A DNA stretch of 14,941 nt from Lachnospiraceae bacterium UBA1755 (GCA_002314805.1 DCHJ01000112.1:4230-19170); one strand, 5' to 3'. Positions 7,044-14,941 are shown, numbered from the stretch's first letter. Program-made: numbers and translations. The notes: generated by a model not told the origin, from the sequence alone.

Positions 7044-7285
7044 CACAGCTATGCAATATCCTTATGAATATACGAAGACCAAAGGACAGATTAAATCAGT
7101 ATTTCTATCAGAGAATAATGCGGATGACAGCATTACTGAAAAATTGCCAGACGATATATGAAAAGGCAATACGAAGGATAGGAAGTGCGGAAAACCGCTT
7201 ACAGCAGATAAGTTCCGGTGGATACGGGCGGAGATCAGCAAGGTTCAGATAAGTGAAAAGAACACAGTGAAAAAGGAGAATGATT
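7044..7285 (+). other. 242-bp gap with no convincing gene
   Basis: Between the radical SAM gene and the Dabb gene no recognisable protein or RNA family was seen. Two short frames exist: TTG-started 70 codons (7040-7252), very rich in Arg, and ATG-started 36 codons (7051-7161, beginning MQYPYEYTKTK). Neither has a ribosome site. The gap could hold a degraded gene or a long leader. No terminator hairpin was seen, so transcription may run through. Confidence 0.4.
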
Positions 7286-7585
7286 ATGGCAGTACATGTA
7301 GTGGCATGGAATTTCAAACCCGAGGTACCGGAGGAGAAGAAGCCGGAGCTTAAGGCAGCAATGAAAGAAAATCTTGAAGGTCTTAATGGAAAGATCCCGG
7401 GATTGCTGAGTGTCAGGTTTATCGATCAGCCGCTTCCTGGAAGCAACAGAGAGATGGCACTTGTTACCACTCATGAAAAGCCTGAGGACATCGGCGTCTA
7501 TGCAAAGAGCCCGGTCCATAATGCTGTGGCAGATCAGTACGTGCGTCCCTATACGGCAGACAGAGCAAGCGTTAATTTTGATTGA
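7286..7585 (+). CDS. Dabb (stress-responsive A/B barrel) domain protein
   Basis: This is a 99-residue single-domain protein of the dimeric alpha-beta barrel (Dabb) fold. Family hallmarks are the opening beta strand with its conserved motif, VHVVAWNFKPEV (about residues 3-14), a helix rich in Lys and Glu, the strand-turn IPGLLSVRFI, and the segment AKSPVHNAVADQYVRPY near the end, where His and Tyr are typical of the family. Members form homodimers and some bind or convert small aromatic or polyketide ligands, but most have no known role. The start is the ATG at 7286 because AAGGAG (7273-7278) lies 7 bases before it; the ATG at 7280 is too close to that site. It sits 65 bp before the DUF4037 gene in the same likely transcript. 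Confidence 0.85.
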   Translation: MAVHVVAWNFKPEVPEEKKPELKAAMKENLEGLNGKIPGLLSVRFIDQPLPGSNREMALVTTHEKPEDIGVYAKSPVHNAVADQYVRPYTADRASVNFD

Positions 7586-7650
7586 CTGTAGGCACACACA
7601 GCAAAAGGATCGGTATATGCAGTAATTGCCGGAGGAAGGACATATAAGTG

Positions 7651-8592
7651 ATGAAGGGTCTTGAACTCGCAAGAAGGTATTATGAGGAATACGGTGCAAA
7701 GATGCTGCACGAGCAGTTTCCTCAATATGAAGGTATTGCTGCCTGCGGACTGGCGGGGAGCGGATCGGAATGCTTCGGCTTTGACGATGAGGTTTCGCAG
7801 GATCATGATTTTGAACCGGGCTTTTGTATCTGGATCCCGGAAGAGACCGTTATTGATTCCCGCGAGGCCTTCAGACTGGAGAGAGCATATGCTAAGCTCC
7901 CTAAGGAGTATGAGGGATTCAGCAGGGGGCTTCTTGCGCCGGCAGGCGGTCCGCGTCACGGTGTGATGCGTGTGAGTGAGTTCCTCGAAAGCAGGATAGG
8001 ACGAAAGGATACTGACCTCTCAATAGCCGAATGGTTCACAGTACCGGAGTATGCACTGGCGGAAGCAGTCAACGGAGAGATCTTCAGAGATGACAGCGGC
8101 ATCATGACCGGTGTGCGTGAGGCACTGCACAATATGCCGGAGGATGTCCGCCTCAAGAAGCTTGCGGGCAGTCTTGTAATGATGGGACAGAGCGGCAGAT
8201 ACAATTACCCGCGCTGCATTGCGCACGGAGAGAGCGGAGCCGCACAGCTGGCTGTCGGAGAATTCGTAAAGCATTCAATGCATGCAGTATTTCTTATAAA
8301 TATGGAATATATGCCGTATTATAAATGGAGCTTCAGAGCAATGAGAAGACTTGGGCTTCTGTCTGAGCTGGCGGACGGAATGGAGCTGCTGCTCACTGCA
8401 GATAATTCAAAGGAAAACGCAGAGCGCAAGCGTGATGTGATCGATGAGATATCACATGAGATAATCGAGGCTCTTAAAATGCTGGAGCTGACGAAGCAGA
8501 CCTGTGACGATCTGGGCAATCATGCCGATTCAGTCAACAATATGATCAGAGATAATAACATAAGAAACGAGGATATTCTGGCAGCAGTATGA
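7651..8592 (+). CDS. DUF4037 protein, nucleotidyltransferase-like fold
   Basis: This is a 313-residue protein of unknown function that resembles DUF4037 family members. The N-terminal part (about residues 29-60) has the layout of a nucleotidyltransferase active site: GLAGSGSE (33-40) followed by DHD (Asp 51, Asp 53). The C-terminal half is helical, with MMGQSGRYNYPRC and a YYKWSFRAM segment as in related proteins, and may form a helical substrate-binding domain. No signal peptide or membrane segment is visible. A GGAGGAAGGA site lies at 7631-7640; a GTG at 7648 is immediately in frame before the ATG and is an equally possible start. Its stop overlaps the next gene's ATG in the ATGA arrangement, so it is coupled to the HAD phosphatase. 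The substrate is unknown. Confidence 0.75.
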   Translation: MKGLELARRYYEEYGAKMLHEQFPQYEGIAACGLAGSGSECFGFDDEVSQDHDFEPGFCIWIPEETVIDSREAFRLERAYAKLPKEYEGFSRGLLAPAGGPRHGVMRVSEFLESRIGRKDTDLSIAEWFTVPEYALAEAVNGEIFRDDSGIMTGVREALHNMPEDVRLKKLAGSLVMMGQSGRYNYPRCIAHGESGAAQLAVGEFVKHSMHAVFLINMEYMPYYKWSFRAMRRLGLLSELADGMELLLTADNSKENAERKRDVIDEISHEIIEALKMLELTKQTCDDLGNHADSVNNMIRDNNIRNEDILAAV

Positions 8593-9425
8593 AAGACATA
8601 AAGCTTATCGCATTTGATCTCGACGGAACACTTTTTACTACGGATAAGACGATTACACCAAGGACCTATGAAGCACTGCATGCAGCATCCCTTAAGGGGA
8701 TAGAGATCGTTCCTGCGACGGGCAGATTCCTGCGTACGATCCCAGAGCCCATCAAGAGGATGGATTACATAAAGTATATTATTTCTATCAACGGAGCCTA
8801 TGTATATGACCGTCTGAACAATAGACCTGTATACAGAGCCGAGATAGACAGAGTAAAGGCGGTGGAGATCCTTAAGTTTCTTGACACACTGCCGGTTGCC
8901 TATGACTGCTATGCGGACAACGACAGCTTTATGAACCGTCAGATGATGGAGAATATCACGGATCATATTGCGGATCCCTTTTACCTTAAGATGCTGAGGG
9001 ATTCCAGAAAAACAGTGGATGAACTTAAGGCTCATATCGCAGCCGGCAGCGTTGATATCCAGAAGATGATGGCATATACTCTCGACGGGGAGGTAAAAGC
9101 CTATATGATGAAGGAGCTTGCTTCACGGTTTGAAGGTCTGACCATCACTTCATCTATCAGGGAAAACGTGGAAATCAATGATCAGGGAGCCAATAAGGGT
9201 ATTGCCATAAGAAAAATAGCCCATGATATGGGAATAAGCATGGATCAGGTAATGGCCTTCGGTGACAGCTATAACGATATTCCGATGCTTGAAGCGGCGG
9301 GAACAGGGGTGTGCATGGCCAACGGAGCCGCTGACGCCAAGGCAGTGTCACAGCTCATAGCTCCTTCTAATGATGAAGAAGGCGTGGCATATATAATCGA
9401 AAGAGAACTCCTCGGAGCAGAATAA
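8589..9425 (+). CDS. Cof-type HAD-IIB family phosphatase
   Basis: This is a cytoplasmic haloacid-dehalogenase-superfamily hydrolase, probably acting on a phosphorylated sugar, nucleotide or cofactor. All four HAD motifs are visible in 278 residues: motif I DLDGTL with nucleophile Asp 10 and Asp 12, motif II Thr 44 in PATGR, motif III Lys 203 in GANKG, and motif IV GDSYND with Asp 226 and Asp 230. The large insert between motifs II and III is the C2B cap of Cof-type enzymes. The length is normal. It overlaps the DUF4037 gene by 4 bp and is the last gene before the terminator at 9449, so it closes the five-gene cluster. The family is promiscuous and the natural substrate cannot be read from the sequence. 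Confidence 0.92.
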   Translation: MKDIKLIAFDLDGTLFTTDKTITPRTYEALHAASLKGIEIVPATGRFLRTIPEPIKRMDYIKYIISINGAYVYDRLNNRPVYRAEIDRVKAVEILKFLDTLPVAYDCYADNDSFMNRQMMENITDHIADPFYLKMLRDSRKTVDELKAHIAAGSVDIQKMMAYTLDGEVKAYMMKELASRFEGLTITSSIRENVEINDQGANKGIAIRKIAHDMGISMDQVMAFGDSYNDIPMLEAAGTGVCMANGAADAKAVSQLIAPSNDEEGVAYIIERELLGAE

Positions 9426-9448
9426 ACTCTTAATACAATATTTAGTAT

Positions 9449-9485
9449 AAAGCCCTGGACAGCTTGCTATGTTTTGGGCTTTTTT
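9449..9485 (+). terminator. Intrinsic terminator after the HAD phosphatase gene
   Basis: AAAGCCC and GGGCTTT form a seven-base-pair stem around a 20-base loop, followed by a run of T up to 9485. It sits 24 bp after the phosphatase stop and is the only terminator seen in the plus-strand block. The long loop makes it weaker than a textbook example. Its right half overlaps the ftsK promoter. Confidence 0.65.
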
Positions 9486-9492
9486 GTATAAT
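9464..9492 (+). promoter_or_regulatory. Promoter of ftsK embedded in the upstream terminator
   Basis: TTGCTA (9464-9469), a 17-base spacer and a perfect TATAAT (9487-9492). The spacer contains the right arm and T-run of the terminator. The predicted transcript begins near 9499, leaving about 30 bases, including GGAGG at 9517-9521, before the TTG start of ftsK. Confidence 0.6.
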
Positions 9493-9529
9493 TAATCTGA
9501 ATTTTTATCTGATCATGGAGGCATTTGTC

Positions 9530-12145
9530 TTGGCAGCAAGCAAGAAAAGGACAAAAAAGCAGTCAAAGAAGAGGCAGGAACAGAATAATCAGGCAGCAGA
9601 AAAGAGTTTTATGGGAGCTGAGATAGCTCTCATAGCTGTGTTTCTTATTTCCCTGCTTCTGTTTCTGAGTAATTTTGGCATCATAGGGACCGCAGGCAAT
9701 TTCATAAGGAAAATACAGCTTGGTTTTTTCGGAGTGGCAGGCTATGTATTTCCTGTTGCATTGTTTGTGATGGTCCTGCTGATACTCAGCAATCTTGACA
9801 ATCATAAGATATGGCTTAAGGCACTTGCGGTGCTCTTTGTTATCATCAGCGTATGCTCTCTGACAGCAATATTTGCCGGCAGTGGTACGATATCCGCAGG
9901 AGATCTTGAGTACAGGGCCGGAGGGACACTCGGGTATTTCATCGCAGGTGCGGTAGGAAGTGCAGTCGGACCGATAGGCGCTTTTATTATCATGCTGATG
10001 GTGCTTGTCGTATCTGTTGTATATCTGACTGAAAAGAGCATAGTAAACGCGATAAAGAGCGGCAGCAGACGTGCCTATGAGTACGCAAAGGAGGACGCCT
10101 CCATACGCAGACTTGAGCATACTGCCAGGACCAGTGAGAGACTTGCAAGGCGCAGAGAAGAAGCGCTCAGGCGTGTAAACGGCATTGATTTCGGTGCAAC
10201 AGATCTGAGCAAGGCAGATGGAACGTACTCTGCTAACGGGGAAGACAGCAGGACAGACAGCGGGACAGACAGCAATGCCCGTGTGATGATCAAGGACAAG
10301 GATGAATTCAGCACACCCTTTGATGACGTGAAGCAGGTGGATCCCAATACATTCTACGGAAACATCGTTAAGCCGGAGCCCATCGCGGAGGAAGATGATA
10401 CAGTGCCGTTTGACGAAGATGTATCAGCTCCTGCAGTTAATAATATTCAGCAGGGCTATAAGCCGTCTGTCGGCCAGGAAACAGAAGCTGAAGCAGATGA
10501 TCAGGATGAGATCAGGGTGGACGAGGAAGCTATCTATACCGCGACAGGCAAGAGAATATTCACCGACGATGAGCTGGCACAACAGAGAATAAAAGAGAAA
10601 AGAGAGAATACTGAGCTGGGTCAGACCCGTCAGGAGGTCGAGAAGCGCAGCAGGACAGCCAGACTTAAGCCTTACAGAATACCTCCCATGAACCTCCTTA
10701 ACAGGAGTACTAAAACCGGTTCGAATCAGGAAGACGATGAAATCAGGCAGACTGCGATCAAGCTTCAGCAGACGCTTGATACCTTTGGCATATCTGTAAC
10801 TGTTACTGATATCAGCTGCGGTCCGACTGTAACAAGATATGAGCTGCATCCTGAGGTGGGTGTCAAGGTGGCAAAAATACTTGCGCTTCAGGATGATCTT
10901 AAGCTCGCGCTTGCAGCAGAAAGCATACGTATAGAGGCACCTATTCCCGGCAAGGCTGCAATAGGAATAGAGGTACCCAACAAAGAGTCATCGACTGTGC
11001 ATCTCAGGGACATCTTTGAGACAAGAGAGTTCCGCGAGTCCAGGGCGAGACTGGTATTTGCAATAGGAAAGGATATCAGCGGCACACCTGTGATCGCAGA
11101 TCTGGCAAGAATGCCGCATGTACTTATTGCCGGCGCAACCGGTTCGGGAAAATCTGTCTGTATCAATACACTTATACTTTCATTGCTGTATAAGTATTCA
11201 CCCACAGATGTAAAGATGATAATGATCGATCCCAAGATGGTGGAGCTGTCATGCTATAATGGTATACCGCATCTGCTGATCCCGGTCGTAACGGATGTCA
11301 AGAAGGCGACAGGCGCACTTAACTGGGCTGTTGCCGAGATGGAGGACAGATACAGGAAGTTTGAGGCAATAGGAGCCAAGGATATCCAGAGCTATAATGA
11401 CAGTATCACACAGGCAAAGGAATCTCTGGAGGCCGGAGGCAGGAGTGCGGAGGAGCTCCCTGCGAAGATGCCTAATATCGTAATAATCGTTGATGAGCTC
11501 GCTGATATGATGATGCAGTGCAAGGCTGATGTGGAGCCGGCTATCGTGCGTATCTCTCAGCTTGCCAGAGCAGCGGGCATGCATCTTGTGATCGCAACTC
11601 AGCGTCCTTCAGTAAATGTTATTACAGGACTTATCAAGGCAAATATTCCATCCAGGATCGCACTCGCTGTAACCAGCGGTGTGGATTCCCGTACAATAAT
11701 AGATACAGTAGGCGCAGAGAGACTGCTCGGTCATGGAGATATGTTTTACTTCCCGCAGGATGTGGCCAAGCCTGTCAGGGCTCAGGGCGCTTTTGTATCC
11801 GAGGCCGAGATACACAGTGTAGTAAACTATATTCTTAAGGAGAATATTGAGCCCTCCTATGATGAGAATACCTATGAGAAAATGATCATGCCTGCAGCCG
11901 ATGTGAATACGGGGCAGGGCGATGAGAGGGATGAGCTCTTTGTTCAAGCCGGAAGATTCATTATTGATAAGCAGAAGGCTTCAATAGGCTTTCTGCAGAG
12001 AGCCTTCAGGATCGGCTTTAACCGTGCCGCACGGATCATGGATCAGCTCTGTGATGCCGGGGTGGTCGGCCCGGAGCAGGGAACCAAGCCGAGGGATATA
12101 TTGATGACGGAAGAAGAGTTTGAGGCATTCTGTGCTCAGGAGTAA
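9530..12145 (+). CDS. ftsK: DNA translocase FtsK/SpoIIIE
   Basis: This is a membrane-anchored, ATP-driven DNA pump that clears chromosomal DNA from the division (or sporulation) septum. Domain order over 871 residues: a very basic N-terminal tail (2-20), four hydrophobic segments (about 28-48, 64-86, 96-116 and 134-166), a charged acidic linker to about 390, then the translocase motor with Walker A GATGSGKS (535-542), Walker B IVIIVDE (Asp 655, Glu 656) and the conserved ATQRPSVNVITG, and finally the winged-helix gamma domain that reads DNA orientation (QKASIGFLQRAFRIGFNRAAR onward, split here as a family hallmark). The start is a TTG at 9530: GGAGG (9517-9521) lies 8 bases upstream. An earlier in-frame TTG at 9464 falls in the -35 box, and an in-frame ATG at 9515 overlaps the ribosome site itself. 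FtsK and SpoIIIE cannot be told apart here. Confidence 0.95.
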   Translation: MAASKKRTKKQSKKRQEQNNQAAEKSFMGAEIALIAVFLISLLLFLSNFGIIGTAGNFIRKIQLGFFGVAGYVFPVALFVMVLLILSNLDNHKIWLKALAVLFVIISVCSLTAIFAGSGTISAGDLEYRAGGTLGYFIAGAVGSAVGPIGAFIIMLMVLVVSVVYLTEKSIVNAIKSGSRRAYEYAKEDASIRRLEHTARTSERLARRREEALRRVNGIDFGATDLSKADGTYSANGEDSRTDSGTDSNARVMIKDKDEFSTPFDDVKQVDPNTFYGNIVKPEPIAEEDDTVPFDEDVSAPAVNNIQQGYKPSVGQETEAEADDQDEIRVDEEAIYTATGKRIFTDDELAQQRIKEKRENTELGQTRQEVEKRSRTARLKPYRIPPMNLLNRSTKTGSNQEDDEIRQTAIKLQQTLDTFGISVTVTDISCGPTVTRYELHPEVGVKVAKILALQDDLKLALAAESIRIEAPIPGKAAIGIEVPNKESSTVHLRDIFETREFRESRARLVFAIGKDISGTPVIADLARMPHVLIAGATGSGKSVCINTLILSLLYKYSPTDVKMIMIDPKMVELSCYNGIPHLLIPVVTDVKKATGALNWAVAEMEDRYRKFEAIGAKDIQSYNDSITQAKESLEAGGRSAEELPAKMPNIVIIVDELADMMMQCKADVEPAIVRISQLARAAGMHLVIATQRPSVNVITGLIKANIPSRIALAVTSGVDSRTIIDTVGAERLLGHGDMFYFPQDVAKPVRAQGAFVSEAEIHSVVNYILKENIEPSYDENTYEKMIMPAADVNTGQGDERDELFVQAGRFIIDKQKASIGFLQRAFRIGFNRAARIMDQLCDAGVVGPEQGTKPRDILMTEEEFEAFCAQE

Positions 12146-12399
12146 GTTTCGATTAACGAGACGGTATGTCATGGAACTCAATATGAAGTAATACAAAGCT
12201 CAATACAAAGCTCAATACAAAGTTCAATACAAAGCTAAATACAAAGCTTAATAACAGGACTTGTATTGCCGATAAGCGATAAGTGTATTGATGTGTGTCA
12301 GTCTTATTAAGAAACAGTATCAGCAGGAAGAAAAATCAGTCAGCGAAGGCCAATGCATCCTTTTCATGCGGTATTGGTTTCTGCACAGAAAGAAGTGTA
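12146..12399 (+). other. 254-bp ftsK-murE intergenic region
   Basis: No gene is seen. It holds the 12-bp tandem repeat (12190-12249), a short direct repeat CGATAAG-CGATAAG (near 12272-12285), and an open frame of 35 codons from GTG 12295 that runs in frame into murE without a ribosome site and without Mur-family character. No clear terminator or strong promoter was recognised, though AT-rich stretches could host a weak one. Confidence 0.5.
12190..12249. repeat. Five tandem copies of a 12-bp repeat
   Basis: The unit AATACAAAGCTC occurs five times head to tail: copies 1 and 2 are identical, copy 3 has GTTC, copy 4 GCTA and copy 5 GCTT at the end. An imperfect AATATGAAGT just before copy 1 may be an eroded copy. 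It lies 45 bp after the ftsK stop and 150 bp before the murE start. It could be a slippage-prone minisatellite, a protein-binding iteron array or an mRNA spacer; it does not match DnaA boxes (TTATCCACA). Confidence 0.9.
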
Positions 12400-13875
12400 A
12401 TGAAAATGAAGATCGATAAGGTTGAAAATCTGACTTTTGAGGTGCTGCAGCAGGTCAGCGATCCTGATTATGCAGAGGTCGCATATGATTCAAGAAAGGC
12501 CGTTCCGGGATGCCTTTTTGTGTGCATGAAAGGAATGAAATTTGATTCCCATGATGCGGTCGGTGATATTGCAGCCAAAGGCGCGGCAGGGATCATTATT
12601 GACCATGACTGCAGTTATCCGGCAGGGATCAATGTATACAGAGTTAAGGATTCAAGGGCTGCATTGGCACTTTGCTCTGCTGCATTATTTGGCTATCCGG
12701 CAAAGAAGCTGACGACTATAGCCGTCACAGGTACTAAAGGCAAGACTACGACCGCGGCAATGGTCAGAAAGCTGCTGGTGGAAAGCGGAAGGAAATGCGG
12801 AATGATCGGTACACTGGGTATATTCATCGGCGACAGACATGTACCGACGCTCAATACTACGCCGGAAAGCTATGATATCCAGAAGGCATTTGCAGAAATG
12901 GCAGACGAGGGATGTGAATGTGTGGTTATGGAAGCTTCGAGTCAGGCATTTCTGATGCACAGGGTTGAAGGTGTGATATTTGATTATGCACTTTTTACCA
13001 ATATCTCCAACGACCATATCGGAGAGGGTGAACACAGGGATTTTGAGGACTATCTTAACTGCAAGACGCAGCTGTTCAGACAGTGCAGGCACGGATTTGT
13101 AAATGTCGATGATGAGCATGCAGGTTATATTCTTGTCCGGTCATCCTGTGATGATATTAAGACCTTCGGGTCTTCACCGAAGGCAGATTATCGTTATGAA
13201 AATCTCAGGTTTGAACAGGATGCATCATTTATGGGTATCGAAATGGATGTCTGCTTTGGAGAAAAAATACCGGAATGCAGGATATCTCTCCCCGGTGAGT
13301 TTAATGCACCAAATGCAATGGGAGCTTACTGCATCTGTCATGCCATCGGAGTGTCGGATGAGATACTACGTAGAGGTCTTTCCGACATTCATGTCAACGG
13401 ACGGATGGAACTGGTCTATTCAACGGACGATCTGAAGGTAATAGTTGATTTTGCCCATAATGAGGTAAGTACGGTCAGCCTTATGGAGACACTTAAGAAT
13501 TATGAGCACAGACGGCTTGTTGTATTGTTTGGCTGCGGCGGAAACCGTTCAAAGGACCGCAGATACGGCATGGGCAGGGCAGTCGGAGAGAATGCTGATT
13601 TTGCAATTGTCACTGAGGATAATAACCGTATGGAGAGCTTTGCTGATATCGCTGCTGATATTCATTCGGAACTGGACAGGACCGGGTGCAGCTGGATCGA
13701 TATCCCGCTCAGAGCCGATGCTGTGAGATATGCGATAGAGCACCATCAGCCGGGAGATATGGTCGCTATCATCGGAAAAGGACACGAGGACTATATTGAT
13801 AAAGAAGGAAAGAGAACTCATTACACCGACAGGGAAGCTGTCGAAGGTGCATTGGAGGCTCTGGGTATCAGATAA
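12400..13875 (+). CDS. murE: UDP-MurNAc-tripeptide synthetase, divergent MurE
   Basis: This is a cytoplasmic Mur ligase that adds the third amino acid to UDP-MurNAc-L-Ala-D-Glu in peptidoglycan precursor synthesis. In 491 residues the N-terminal UDP-binding domain has YDSRKAVPGCLFVCMKG; the ATPase domain has the P-loop TGTKGKTTT (Lys 115), TLNTTPES, FTNISNDHIG and the Lys expected to be carbamylated (Lys 222 in NCKTQLF); the C-terminal domain has FGCGGNRSKDRR, DNNR (407-410) and GKGHEDY. The start at ATG 12400 matches where MurE proteins begin; the GTG at 12295 would add 35 unrelated residues, and ATG 12406 is a minor alternative. The ribosome site is weak (AGAAAGAAG). murF follows with a one-base overlap. 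The usual DNPR that recognises diaminopimelate is DNNR and SSHA is SSQA, so the amino acid added is not certain. Confidence 0.85.
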   Translation: MKMKIDKVENLTFEVLQQVSDPDYAEVAYDSRKAVPGCLFVCMKGMKFDSHDAVGDIAAKGAAGIIIDHDCSYPAGINVYRVKDSRAALALCSAALFGYPAKKLTTIAVTGTKGKTTTAAMVRKLLVESGRKCGMIGTLGIFIGDRHVPTLNTTPESYDIQKAFAEMADEGCECVVMEASSQAFLMHRVEGVIFDYALFTNISNDHIGEGEHRDFEDYLNCKTQLFRQCRHGFVNVDDEHAGYILVRSSCDDIKTFGSSPKADYRYENLRFEQDASFMGIEMDVCFGEKIPECRISLPGEFNAPNAMGAYCICHAIGVSDEILRRGLSDIHVNGRMELVYSTDDLKVIVDFAHNEVSTVSLMETLKNYEHRRLVVLFGCGGNRSKDRRYGMGRAVGENADFAIVTEDNNRMESFADIAADIHSELDRTGCSWIDIPLRADAVRYAIEHHQPGDMVAIIGKGHEDYIDKEGKRTHYTDREAVEGALEALGIR

Positions 13876-14941
13876 TGCTCAGCATGGAGTTAAATAAGAT
13901 CCTTGAACTGCTGGACGTGAAGGTCTGCCACGGCGATATCGGCAGGTATGGCTCAAGGACCATAAAGCATATATGCTACGATTCACGGAAAGTGGATGGT
14001 GACAGTATTTTCGTACCTATTGTGGGAGAAAAGGTAGATGCCCACCGGTTCATACCTCAGGTACTGGAAACCGAATGCTGCGTAAGCTTTACTGAAAGAG
14101 AGGATGTGCAGGCAGACTGTCATACTGACAAGATCCTTATCCTGGCAGAGGATCCTCTTGCCGAAGTACAGAAGCTTGCAGCGTGGTACAGAAAAAGCTT
14201 CGGGGTACCGGTCGTGGGTGTCACCGGAAGTGTAGGAAAGACGACCACAAGAGAAATGATATCTCTTGCCTTAAGCGCAGGGAAAAAAGTATATGCAACA
14301 CCCGGGAACAGGAATTCTCAGATCGGAACTCCTGATACTCTTTTCGGCTTTGATGAGGATGCACAGATATGCGTATTTGAGATGGGTATGAGTGCACCCG
14401 GAGAGATGAGCAGGCTTGCGGAAATGGTAAGGCCTGATGCTGCTGTTTTCACTAATATCGGTGTCACACATATTGAGAATCTCGGGAGCCGTGAAGCCAT
14501 ACTGCGGGAAAAGCTGCACATCACCGATAATATGCCTGCAGGCTCCGTGGTATTTATCAATAACGATAATGATATGCTCAGGACAGTCAGGCTGCGTGAA
14601 GGTCTGGTCAGATGCACCTACGGACTGCGTGAGGACTGTGATGTGTATGCGGCAGATATTGATGAGCATGAAGGCTATCCTGTCTTCACAGCAGTGGTGC
14701 ATGGAAAAAAGGTGCCTGTAAAGCTTAACACATATGGCAGATTCCAGATATACAATGCTCTGGCCGGTCTGGCAGTGGCCGAGCTGTACGGGATAGATCT
14801 GCAGCTGGCGGCAGACCGCCTGGGTGAATATTCCGGATACACCCACAGAAATCAGATATTCCGTAACGGAAGGATCACTGTTATAGATGACACGTATAAT
14901 GCGGCTCCTGATTCTGTAAGAGCAGCTCTGGATATGCTGAG
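13875..14941 (+). CDS. murF: UDP-MurNAc-tripeptide--D-Ala-D-Ala ligase MurF (truncated by window end)
   Basis: This cytoplasmic Mur ligase adds D-Ala-D-Ala to UDP-MurNAc-tripeptide, the last cytoplasmic step before lipid I. The first 355 residues are present, of a usual total near 450. Visible motifs are the N-terminal YDSRKVDGDSIFVPI, the P-loop VTGSVGKTTT (Lys 122), FEMGMSAPGEMSRL, the metal/ATP segment TNIGVTHIENLGSREAILREK, YGRFQIYNALAGLAVA, and the C-terminal-domain opener DDTYNAAPDS, all family-specific. The ATG at 13875 overlaps the murE stop as TAATG, implying translational coupling; an in-frame ATG at 13884 is an alternative, and neither has a strong ribosome site. Pairing with murE fits the standard pathway order. 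Confidence 0.93.
   Translation, partial: MLSMELNKILELLDVKVCHGDIGRYGSRTIKHICYDSRKVDGDSIFVPIVGEKVDAHRFIPQVLETECCVSFTEREDVQADCHTDKILILAEDPLAEVQKLAAWYRKSFGVPVVGVTGSVGKTTTREMISLALSAGKKVYATPGNRNSQIGTPDTLFGFDEDAQICVFEMGMSAPGEMSRLAEMVRPDAAVFTNIGVTHIENLGSREAILREKLHITDNMPAGSVVFINNDNDMLRTVRLREGLVRCTYGLREDCDVYAADIDEHEGYPVFTAVVHGKKVPVKLNTYGRFQIYNALAGLAVAELYGIDLQLAADRLGEYSGYTHRNQIFRNGRITVIDDTYNAAPDSVRAALDML

Noticed and set aside
9464..9529. Upstream TTG start for FtsK giving 22 more residues
   Set aside because: This start lies in the -35 box of the likely promoter and the terminator loop; the TTG at 9530 has GGAGG at the right distance.
12190..12249. Replication origin iterons or DnaA boxes
   Set aside because: The unit does not match the DnaA box, and no dnaA, dnaN or plasmid replication gene is nearby.
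12295..12399. N-terminal extension of MurE from a GTG start
   Set aside because: The added 35 residues are unlike any Mur ligase N-terminus and lack a ribosome site; the ATG at 12400 fits the family.

Overview
This window looks like the chromosome of a low-to-moderate GC anaerobic member of the Bacillota, most likely a Lachnospiraceae-like Clostridia. The inference rests on AGGAGG ribosome sites throughout, TTG and ATG starts, the style of the dehydrogenase (an E1 resembling fused clostridial forms, an E2 with two lipoyl domains), a clostridial-type divergent MurE, and a DUF4037 protein. It is assigned from protein character only; no rRNA or other marker gene is present. No mobile element, tRNA, rRNA or CRISPR array was seen.

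Left arm (1-4537, all minus strand): an operon read in the order DeoR-type repressor, E2 dihydrolipoamide acyltransferase, E3 dihydrolipoyl dehydrogenase, then E1 (cut by the window start). Together E1, E2 and E3 make a 2-oxo acid dehydrogenase complex, most simply pyruvate dehydrogenase, although the substrate cannot be read from this stretch. A strong promoter (TTGACA, 17 bp, TAAAAT) and a small palindrome lie in front of the regulator, which suggests autoregulation. Both longer intercistronic gaps carry a compact stem-loop.

Divergent control region (4538-4983): holds the repressor promoter, a weaker plus-strand promoter candidate, and an array of 61-bp-period direct repeats that ends next to the ribosome site of the first plus-strand gene.

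Middle (4984-9425, plus strand): five tightly spaced or overlapping genes: an MTA/SAH-deaminase-like amidohydrolase, a PflA-like radical SAM protein, a small Dabb-domain protein, a DUF4037 nucleotidyltransferase-like protein and a Cof-type HAD phosphatase. They end at an intrinsic terminator. Their joint role is not known; a small-molecule salvage or detoxification route is a reasonable guess only.

Right arm (9464-14941, plus strand): a promoter embedded in that terminator drives ftsK/spoIIIE (TTG start). It is followed by a 254-bp gap with five copies of a 12-bp repeat, then a divergent murE and an overlapping murF cut by the window end. This arm serves chromosome translocation and peptidoglycan precursor synthesis.
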